A stretch of DNA of 64,000 bases from Lithobates sylvaticus (Eukaryota > Chordata > Amphibia > Anura > Ranidae), in assembly GCA_028564925.1 (NCBI GenBank), contig CM053030.1, positions 3,891,604-3,955,603 on the forward strand. Reading direction: 5' to 3'. The notes under the pieces are model-generated. The model saw only the letters and a list, made by a program, of their open reading frames with translations, was not told the DNA's origin and searched no databases. Shown here piece after piece: positions 56,434 through 64,000 of the stretch (its first letter is position 1; each line of letters opens with the position of its first letter). Made by a program: the position numbers and the translations under genes.

Positions 56434-56795
56434 TATGTAAACCAGATTGTGGTAGTAACAGAAGAATATATAAACAATGATGAGTTTGGGTCATAATGGT
56501 ATTGTGATGGTGATCAGGTAAGATGGTAAAACATGGGAAACTGTGACATTGCATCATAGGAAATCTCTACGCGTTTCGTAGGTTATTATACCACTCGTCA
56601 GGAGCAGATGCAGGGCTTGGGAATGTCTAGCAAAAAAATGACAAAAAATGATATAGTAAGAAACAAAATATAAAACATAAGAGGAAGAGGGGGAGCAAAA
56701 AATGTCCCAACCACTCTTACCTAGTTGTAGTATATGGGTAAAAATATTGTAAATGGTGACCATAATGGAATATTTCTAGATATAACGTGTACTAA
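56434..56795 (-). other. Hammerhead-bearing dispersed repeat region
   Basis: No coding region. The near-canonical hammerhead core lies at 56565-56604 on the minus strand. The rest is AT-rich and the repeat boundaries are not clear. Confidence 0.4.
56565..56604 (-). ncRNA. Hammerhead-ribozyme-like core, near-canonical
   Basis: On the minus strand: CTC (stem I), CTGACGA (56595-56601, a full match to CUGANGA), a stem II hairpin GTGGT-ATAATA-ACCTAC with one bulge, GAAA (56574-56577), C with a two-base loop closed by G, cleavage triplet GTA (56568-56570; GUA is an allowed NUH triplet), then GAG pairing with CTC. All conserved core positions are present. Stem III is minimal, as in Penelope-type hammerheads, which often need dimerisation or helper pairing. 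Self-cleavage is a prediction. Confidence 0.65.
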
Positions 56796-57752
56796 TTAAC
56801 CTGTAGCTGACTGCCCACTGTCAAATGACGGCGGAGCGGTGCAGCTCTTGTGGCGGGTCGCCGTCATATGACGGCGCTCGCTTTTTGGCCACTAGGGGGC
56901 GCGCACCAGACGCATCACTGGGGACCCGATGCGCGTGCCCGGCGGCCGCTATGTCCGCCAGGCACCCGCGATTGCCCGGTAACTGAGCAGGACGTGGATC
57001 GGTGTGTGTAAACACACAGACCCACGTCCTGTCAGAGGAGAGGAGACCGATGGTGTGTCCCTTGTACATAGGGACACCGATCGGTCCCCTCCCCCCACAG
57101 TTAGAATCACTTACATAGGGAACATATTAACCCCTGCAGCGCCCCCTAGTGTTAACCCCTTCCCTGCCAGTCACATTTATACAGTAATCAATGCATTTTT
57201 ATAGCACGGATCGCTGTATAAATGTGAATGGTCCCAAAAATGTGTCAAAAGTGTACGATATGTCCGCTGCAATGTCGCGGTCACGATAAAAATTGCAAAT
57301 CGCCGCCATTGCTAGTAAAAAAAAATAATAATAAAAATGCTATAAATCTATCCCCTATTTTGTACACGCTATAACTTTTGCGCAAACCAATCAATAGACG
57401 CTTATTGCGATTTTTTTTTACCAAAAATATGTAGAAGAATACGTATCGGCCTAAACTGAGGAAAAAAATTGTTTAAAAAAAATTGGATATTTATTATAAT
57501 AAAAAGTAAAAAATATTGCGTTTTTTCAAACTTGTCGCTCTTAATTTGTTTATAGCGCAAGAAATAAAAACTGCAGAGTTGATCAAATACCACCAAAATA
57601 AAGCTCTATTTGTGGGGAAAAAATGATAAAAATTTTATTTGGGTACATCCTTGCATGACTGCGCAATTGTCATTCAAAATGCGACAGCGCTGAAAGCTGA
57701 AAAATGGCTTGGTCAGGAAGGGGGTGTTCGTACCTGGTAGGTAAGTGGTTAA
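56796..57752. mobile_element. TTAA-flanked non-autonomous DNA element, second copy
   Basis: The element 56800-57748 lies between two TTAA copies (56796-56799 and 57749-57752). The right end reads CTACCAGG-like sequence ending GTAAGTGG; the left end is more diverged. The interior matches 10992-11969 (for example GCAGCGCCCCCTAGTGTTAA). The empty target ATTATTTAATTAGTACAC is present in inverted orientation at 48477-48493. Confidence 0.85.
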
Positions 57753-58185
57753 ATAATGTTTACATTGATTGGCTCTAATTATGTTATGTAGCAGTGTGCC
57801 TCATACAAAGTCCCAAATCTCTCTTTTTATTCCAGGTTTTGGTATGTAATGTGACGAATTTCTTTTTCCTCCTGATGGTAGAGCGATGGGAATGGTAGAA
57901 GCCGGACATAAGGGATATATTTGTGTAGCACTTCTTTGGGGAAGGTTGTGGGGCTTTATACAATCATTTAGCAAAGATAATTCCAGATGGAATTTCCTGC
58001 AAAGTCCAGTTGCAGGGGCCCCTGGGAGATGACCACAGCAGGTGCAATGTCCATTCTGGTCCTAAAGAGTTGAATTATGGGTCAGTGGTGATTTGGAAAT
58101 CCTCCAATTGGCACTCAACTAGCCTGAGAAGAAGCTTCTTACTGACGAAGTCTGTGATGTGACATTTGGACTCAACATCAACCTA
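57753..58185. other. Dispersed-repeat fragment then unique sequence
   Basis: 57753-57834 is the inverted counterpart of 46709-46745 plus 48441-48480. The rest to 58185 shows no gene; a CTGACGA word at 58142-58148 is not followed by a GAAA box. Confidence 0.4.
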
Positions 58186-58193
58186 TCTCACAC

Positions 58194-58988
58194 TAGACAT
58201 GTGCAATTCGTTTTGTTTTTTTTTTTTTTTTTTCGTTTTTCGCTTTTTTTTCGTTATTTTCGTTCATTCGTTTTCGTACGAATGAACGAATCGTTTGAAT
58301 CGAACGAATCCGATTAACGAATCGTTCGAATCGAACGAATCTGAAAAACAACGAAAATCCGAAAAAAACAAATTAGAAACAACGAATGTACGAATGAAGA
58401 AAATCCGAAAAACGAAAACAGGAACAACGAAAATGAAAATGAACGAAAAAATTCGTACATTCATAAATTTTTTTTTTGTTGAATTGGTAATTTTCCGTGT
58501 CCCTTACAATGGCGCTGCTTAACGTGCTTCGAATGGATTGAACGAAAAAATTCGTACATTCGTAACTTTTTTTTTTTGTTGAATTGGTAATTTTCCGTGT
58601 CCCTTACAATGGCGCTGCTTAACGTGCTTCGAATGGATTGAACGAAAAAATTCGTACATTCGTAACTTCGATTCGTAATTTTCCGTGTCTCTTAAAATGT
58701 AATAATAGCATACACATTACATAAAATGATGAATTATGCTCCGATTACTAATCTACAAATGTTACGAATGTTACGAATGTACGAATAAATACGAATGCGT
58801 CCGAATTTCGAATAAACGAAAATTAAACTAACGAAAAAACGAATCAACGAAAAAATAACTTTTACGAATGTACGAATCGTTACGAATACGAACACCGACG
58901 ACTTACGAATGTACGAATCGCTACGAATCAACGGAAACGAAAAAAACTAAACGAAAATAAACTAATTTTTTTGTTGTGCACATGTCTA
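58194..58988. mobile_element. hAT-like element rich in ACGAA/TTCGT
   Basis: The ends TAGACATGTGCA (58194) and TGCACATGTCTA (ending 58988) are perfect 12-bp inverted repeats. Flanks are TCTCACAC (58186-58193) and TTTCACAC (58989-58996), one mismatch. The interior is dominated by ACGAA and TTCGT words and contains a tandemly repeated segment of about 100 bases (AATTTTCCGTGTCCCTTACA and GGCGCTGCTTAACGTGCTTC). No transposase. Confidence 0.8.
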
Positions 58989-59018
58989 TTTCACACCTCC
59001 CAACATTTTGAGTGGGAA

Positions 59019-59210
59019 TGAGGAAGAAGGAAAAGAAGAAGGAAAAGCAAAAGAAGAAGGAGAAGAAGGAGGAGAAGAAGAAGAAGAAGGAGAAGAAGAA
59101 GAAGAAGAAGGAGGAGAAGAAGAAGGAGAAGGAAAAGAAGATTAAGAAGGAGAAGAAGAAGTTGAAGACCAAAAGGAGGACGAGAAGGAGAAGAAGAATT
59201 GAGGGGTTTG
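59019..59210. repeat. GAAGAAGGA purine microsatellite
   Basis: About 190 bases of GAA/GGA repeats on the plus strand. Open frames here are low-complexity Lys/Glu or Leu/Phe artefacts. Confidence 0.9.
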
Positions 59211-59719
59211 GGGCAGTGTGCATGATTGCGGTGATCCATGGCCTATAAAAAGGACCTACCTATATGACAGATGAGTGCAGAGCTTTCACCAATCTCGTAT
59301 CCTCGGTATCTACTGCAGGAACATTAAAGTTGTAGCCGGGCCTCCTGGACATCAATAGTTTGTTAATTGTATCAAATGTAATTCTTCCCCATAGAAAATG
59401 TCAGAATAAAACCTTCCTGATATGCTGATTTACCAAAAGTGCTTAAAATGCCAATTATACTGCACCAAGCGATGAATGCTGCAACCAGACTCATCCACCC
59501 TACCAACTGGTCAGTGTCCTCCACCCCTCTCTGCCAATTCCTCTTTTGGCTTCCACTCATCCACAAATAAAATGGACCTGGCTTAAAAAAATACAGGTAG
59601 AGTATAAAAATATGATATTTTTTACTATTGTGAGACGATGATAATAAACCAATGATTTATATTAATATTTACCACCAAATGAAGGCCCAATTTATCCTCA
59701 ATTTTATTTATTTTTTTAA
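59211..59719. other. No feature recognised
   Basis: AT-rich unique-looking sequence; no supported gene, repeat or element end. Confidence 0.5.
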
Positions 59720-60600
59720 CAGCTTGCCTACGGGGCACTTTCACCTCCTTCCTGCCCAGGCCAATTTTCAGCTTTAAGCGCTGTCACACATTGAATGACA
59801 ATTACGCGGTCATGTGACACTGTACTACTGTACTGTAACATTTTTATAATTTTTTACACACAAATAGGGCTTTCTTTTGGTGGAATTTAAACAGCTCTGA
59901 GGTTTTTATTTTTTTGCTAAACAAACGAAATAAGACCGAAAATTAAATAAAAATTTTGATAGTTTGTTATAACATTTTTCTTCTTCACTGATGGGCACTG
60001 ATAGGCTGCACTGATGAGGTGGCACCAATGGGCATTGATGGGCGCTGGTGAGGCGACACTGGTGGGCACTGGTGGGCACTGATGGGCGGCACTGATAGGC
60101 GGCACTGATGAGGCGGCACCGATGGGCACTGATGAGACGACACTGGTGGGCACTGATGAGGAGGCATTGATAGGCGGCACTGGGCACTGATAGGCGGCAT
60201 TGATGGGCACTGATAGGTGGCACTGATGGGTACTGATAGGTGGCATAGATGGGCACTGATAGGTGGGATTGATGGACACTACTAGGCAGCACTGATAGGT
60301 GACACTGATGAGGAGACACTGATTGGCAGCACTGATGGGCACTGATAGGTGGCACTGATGGGCACTGATTGGCAGCACTGGTGGGCACTGTTGGGAGTGC
60401 CCTTATTATCAGTGTAGTTGTCCCTTTCACACAAACAGCTCTCTTCTCGGATCATCCTGCTGTCCGCCTGACGAATGCCGATAACCGGCTTGTGTTTACA
60501 TTGTGATCAACTGTGATTGGACACAGCTGATCATGTGGTAAGGAGCCGCTGATTGGCATGTGCTGTAGCCTTTATTCGACTATAGCTTGGAAAGTGGTAA
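59720..60600. mobile_element. DNA-element-like region with 12/24-bp minisatellite
   Basis: The flanking parts (59735-59970 and 60400-60600) resemble interiors of the TTAA-type elements (for example AAATAGGGCTTTCTTTTGGT). Bases 59983-60395 are built of GGCACTGATGGGCACTGATA-type units of 12/24 bp. Terminal repeats were not identified, so the element call is tentative. Confidence 0.45.
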
Positions 60601-60818
60601 ACTAGCTCACTTGATTTATTAATTATAATTCAATAATAATAATTTACCAAAAAATGTAATTTATTCATTTATTATTATTGTTATTCTTCTTCTTTGTATT
60701 ATTATTATTAGTAGTATTATATGTAGCATCCTGGTGTTTAGGCAGGGTTGCTCCTAAATTTACCTGCCAGGTATAGCTGCCTTGGCTAATTATTGAGGAT
60801 CAATTGATTTCACGCTAA

Positions 60819-61255
60819 TGCACCGTACACACAATAGGATTTTCCCCCAAAAAATGGAGGACACTGTTTGATGGGAGCTTGTCGTCGGAAATTCTGACCG
60901 TGTGTAGGCTACATCGGACATTTTCCATCGGAATTTCCATCACACAAAATTTGAGAGCTGGATCTCAAATTTTCCGACAACAAAATCCATTTGCGTAAAT
61001 TCTGATCGTGTGTACACAATTCCGATGCACAAATTTCCACGCATGCTCGGAATAAAGCAGAAAAGCTGCACTGGCTATTGAACTTCATTTTTCTCGGCTC
61101 GTCGTACGTGTTGTACGTCACCGCGTTCTTGGTGTTCGGAAATTTTCGACCAACTTTGTGTGACCGTGTGTATGCAAGACAGGTTTGAGCCAACATCCGT
61201 CAGAAAAAAAACATGGGATTTTGTTGTCGGAAAATCCTATTGTGTGTACGGGGCA
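60819..61255. mobile_element. MITE with TAA target duplication (Harbinger-like)
   Basis: The terminal repeats TGCACCGTACACACAATAGG and TGCCCCGTACACACAATAGG (right end read on the minus strand) match except one base, continuing into GATTTTCC. TAA flanks both sides (60816-60818 and 61256-61258). The internal words relate it to 40295-40717. A 3-bp TWA target duplication is typical of Harbinger. Confidence 0.8.
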
Positions 61256-61258
61256 TAA

Positions 61259-61749
61259 GTCTGTAATTGCTGCACTTCTCTCTTTTGCCACTAGGTGGCC
61301 GGGTACCTGGTGGCATTAGATAAGAGAAGGACAATGCAAGGGCAGATTATGAGTATATGGGGTATCTCAGCCAATGGGCAGGGGTTTTCTTGAATCCCTT
61401 GGCCTGCTGGAAGAACCTATATATTCGGGTGGAGTCAGGTGATCGGGGTTCTGTGCCTCCTGGATGGCTGGGTGGATGTCTGTTGTATTGCCCGGGCTGC
61501 TAGGCCAGAGATTGGGCCTATCCTGGGCACATCTGGCTGCTGGGCTGTCTGAGGGTCTATCCAGAAGCAAGAGAGCAACGTAGGGTTGGGATTGTGGCTT
61601 GCAGTCCAACAATAAGTGACGGTTCTGCCGGCCGGAGAACCTGTCGTGGTCGGAGGTAGAGGGGAAGCTGTCGCCACTAAGGGACCAACCACCTTATTAC
61701 CGGGGACCACAGTGAGTAACTGAAGCAAGTACTAGAGAAGTATTCTCAC
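61259..61749. other. Promoter-like sequence before the 53-bp minisatellite
   Basis: GC-moderate sequence with a TATATATTCGGGTGG word near 61420. I cannot assign it. It could be the 5-prime part of a retroelement transcript that also covers the array, but no ends or coding motifs were seen. Confidence 0.25.
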
Positions 61750-63740
61750 CAACCGGGTATGGTGAAGAATTGGGAAACTTCAGCAAGTGTCAAGCCAGGG
61801 ACCCAACCAGTGGAGGTGACGCTTGCAGAGCAGCCTTGTGTGTCAAGCCAGGGTACCGAGCCAGCGGAGGAGACACTTGCAGAGCAGCCTTATGTGTCAA
61901 GCCAGGGACCGAGCCAGTGGAGGAGACACTTGCAGAGCAGCCTTATGTGTCAAGCCAGGGACCGAGCCAGCGGAGGAGACACTTGCAGAGCAGCCTTGTG
62001 TGTCAAGCCAGGGACTGAGCCAGCGGAGGAGACACTTGCAGAGCAGCCTTGTGTGTCAAGCCAGGGACTGAGCCAGCGGAGGAGACACTTGCAGAGCAGC
62101 CTTGTGTGTCAAGCCAGGGACCAAGCCAGCGGAGGAGACACTTGCAGAGCAGCCTTATGTGTCAAGCCAGGGACCGAGCCAGTGGAGGAGACACTTGCAG
62201 AGCAGCCTTGTGTGTCAAGCCAGGGACCGAGCAGGCCAGTGGGGTGACGCTTGCAGAGCAGCCTTGTGTGTCAAGCCAGGGACCCAACCAGTGGAGGTGA
62301 CGCTTGCAGAGCAGCCTTGTGTGTCAAGCCAGGGACCAAGCCAGTGGAGGAGACACTTGTAGAGCAGCCTTGTGTGTCAAGCCAGGGACCGAGCCAGTGG
62401 AGGAGACACTTGCAGAGCAGCCTTGTGTGTCAAGCCAGGGACCGAGCCAGTGGAGGAGACGCTTGCAGAGCAGCCTTGTGTGTCAAGCCAGGGACCGAGC
62501 CAGCGGAGGAGACACTTGCAGAGCAGACTTATGTGTCAAGCCAGGGACCGGGCCAGCGGAGGAGACACTTGCAGAGCAGCCTTGTGTGTCAAGCCAGGGA
62601 CCAAGCCAGCGGAGGAGACACTTGCAGAGCAGCCTTGTGTGTCAAGCCAGGGACCGAGCCAGCGGAGGAGACACTTGCAGAGCAGCCTTGTGTGTCAAGC
62701 CAGGGACCCAACCAGTGGAGGTGACGCTTGCAGAGCAGCCTTGTGTGTCAAGCCAGGGACCAAGCCAGTGGAGGAGACACTTGTAGAGCAGCCTTGTGTG
62801 TCAAGCCAGGGACCGAGCCAGTGGAGGAGACACTTGCAGAGCAGCCTTGTGTGTCAAGCCAGGGACCGAGCCAGTGGAGGAGACGCTTGCAGAGCAGCCT
62901 TGTGTGTCAAGCCAGGGACCGAGCCAGCGGAGGAGACACTTGCAGAGCAGACTTATGTGTCAAGCCAGGGACCGGGCCAGCGGAGGAGACACTTGCAGAG
63001 CAGCCTTGTGTGTCAAGCCAGGGACCAAGCCAGCGGAGGAGACACTTGCAGAGCAGCCTTGTGTGTCAAGCCAGGGACCGAGCCAGCGGAGGAGACACTT
63101 GCAGAGCAGCCTTGTGTGTCAAGCCAGGGACCGAGCCAGCGGAGGTGATGCTTGTAGAGCAGCCTTGTGTGTCAAGCCAGGAGCCGAGCCAGCGGAGGAG
63201 ACACTTGCAGAGCAGCCTTGTGTGTCAAGCCAGGGACCGAGCCAGCGGAGATGATGCTTGTAGAGCAGCCTTGTGTGTCAAGCCAGGGGCCGAGCCAGCG
63301 GAGGTGATGCTTGTAGAGCAGCCTTGTGTGTCAAGCCAGGAGCCGAGCCAGCGGAGATGATGCTTGTAGAGCAGCCTTGTGTGTCAAGCCAGGGGCCGAG
63401 CCAGTGGAGGTGATGCTTGTAGAGCAGCCTTGTGTGTCAAGCCAGGAGCCGAGCCAGCGGAGATGATGCTTGTAGAGCAGCCTTGTGTGTCAAGCCAGGG
63501 GCCGAGCCAGCGAAGGTGATGCTTGTAGAGCAGCCTTGTGTGTCAAGCCAGGGACCCAACCAGCGGAGGAGACACTTGCAGAGCAGCCTTGTGTGTCAAG
63601 CCAGGGGCCGAGCCAGCGGAGATGATGCTTGTAGAGCAGCCTTGTGTGTCAAGCCATGGACCCAACCAGCGGAGGTGACGCTTGCAGAGCAGCCTTGTGT
63701 GTCAAGCCAGGGGCCGAGCAGGCCAGTGGGGTGACGCTTG
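61750..63740. repeat. 53-bp minisatellite with a 424-bp higher-order unit
   Basis: About 37 units of 53 bp (GTGTCAAGCCAGGGACCGAG followed by CCAGCGGAGGAGACACTTGC and AGAGCAGCCTTGT). A 424-bp block (8 units) marked by ACCCAACCAGTGGAGGTGAC occurs at about 62280 and 62704. The first and last units share variants (GAGCAGGCCAGTGGGGTGAC at 62228 and 63714). The plus strand lacks stops in all frames, so long open frames here are artefacts. Confidence 0.95.
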
Positions 63741-64000
63741 AGAGGTATCTTGATGGCCAATCTAGGGACACTGCAGAGAAGCGGGGGTGACCCTTGAGGA
63801 AGATACCACTGTGAAGATTGGAGGAGCCTAAGGGATTCAATATCAGTGAATCATCTAATCTAGTGAGAGACCGGGAGCTCAGTGTGCTGAAGAACTACAA
63901 GAAGTGATTGTAGTGGAGCTGAAGGAACCGTTACGCTTTGTGATAGGAACTGTTGAAGACCGTTGCCATAGGAGACAGCATTCCTGCACCTGCAGATGTG
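63741..64000. other. No feature recognised at window end
   Basis: Purine-rich unique sequence after the array. It may belong to the same unit as 61259-61749. No coding evidence. Confidence 0.3.

Noticed and set aside
58142-58180. Hammerhead-like CTGACGAAGTC word
   Set aside because: No GAAA box or cleavage triplet follows at the needed distance.
59012-59248. Lys/Glu-rich and Leu/Phe-rich open frames
   Set aside because: They are low-complexity translations of a GAAGGA microsatellite.
61259-61749. Retroelement long terminal repeat
   Set aside because: Only a TATA-like word was seen; no paired repeat ends, primer site or coding motifs were found.
61759-63360. Several overlapping plus-strand frames of 150-260 codons
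   Set aside because: All are translations of the 53-bp array in its three frames.
1-64000. tRNA, rRNA or operon-like bacterial genes
   Set aside because: I saw no cloverleaf with A/B boxes, no rRNA-like sequence and no dense gene arrangement; all context is vertebrate repeat DNA.

Overview
This is almost wholly repetitive, non-coding eukaryotic DNA. It looks like a large-genome frog, probably ranid: vertebrate-type CR1, L1 and Tx1-like LINEs, many short non-autonomous hAT, TTAA, TA and Harbinger-like DNA elements, hammerhead-like motifs, and long minisatellites. The organism call is inference. By my coordinates tandem repeats fill about 25.6 kb (40%) of the window.

Layout. 1-2091: part of a hAT-like element holding a giant palindrome. 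2092-3290: mixed old repeats. 3291-3708: a hAT right end. 3717-10072: a CR1-type LINE in which two pieces of its own ORF2 have expanded into minisatellites (33 bp x 8; 27 bp x about 90). 10988-11973: a TTAA-flanked element. 13184-24240: a second copy of the palindrome-bearing hAT element with an 8-bp target duplication, split by an almost intact 8.15-kb L1-type LINE on the minus strand (15593-23744). 24249-28880: a hammerhead-like motif, a 61-bp satellite, small DNA elements and a 29-bp minisatellite. 29029-29304: candidate minus-strand exons. 29971-35815: a 20-bp satellite. 36641-37973: a 40-bp satellite. 38942-39468: a Tx1/L1-type LINE end. 39495-43358: satellite-bearing elements and a MITE. 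43500-46019: a hAT and a TA-flanked element with palindromic tandem units. 46314-46451: a candidate signal-peptide exon (minus). 46746-48432: a hAT. 48559-55397: a 43-bp satellite with higher-order structure. 55535-61255: hAT, TTAA, CGAA-rich hAT and Harbinger-like elements plus a near-canonical hammerhead core. 61750-63740: a 53-bp minisatellite.

The only candidate host gene is a small secreted cysteine-rich prepropeptide on the minus strand: a signal-peptide exon near 46.4 kb and one or two exons near 29.1 kb, all joined in phase 0 across 17 kb of repeats. It is a hypothesis. The other long open frames are LINE ORFs or satellites that lack stop codons.

The best leads are: (1) hammerhead-ribozyme-like modules at several sites, one nearly canonical; (2) a hAT family carrying a 1.6-1.9 kb palindrome with divergent TATA boxes and AATAAA in each arm; (3) minisatellites seeded by short direct repeats inside one LINE; (4) two insertions whose empty sites are both present in the window; (5) the candidate peptide gene; (6) two satellite-bearing elements that begin at the same base in different flanks.
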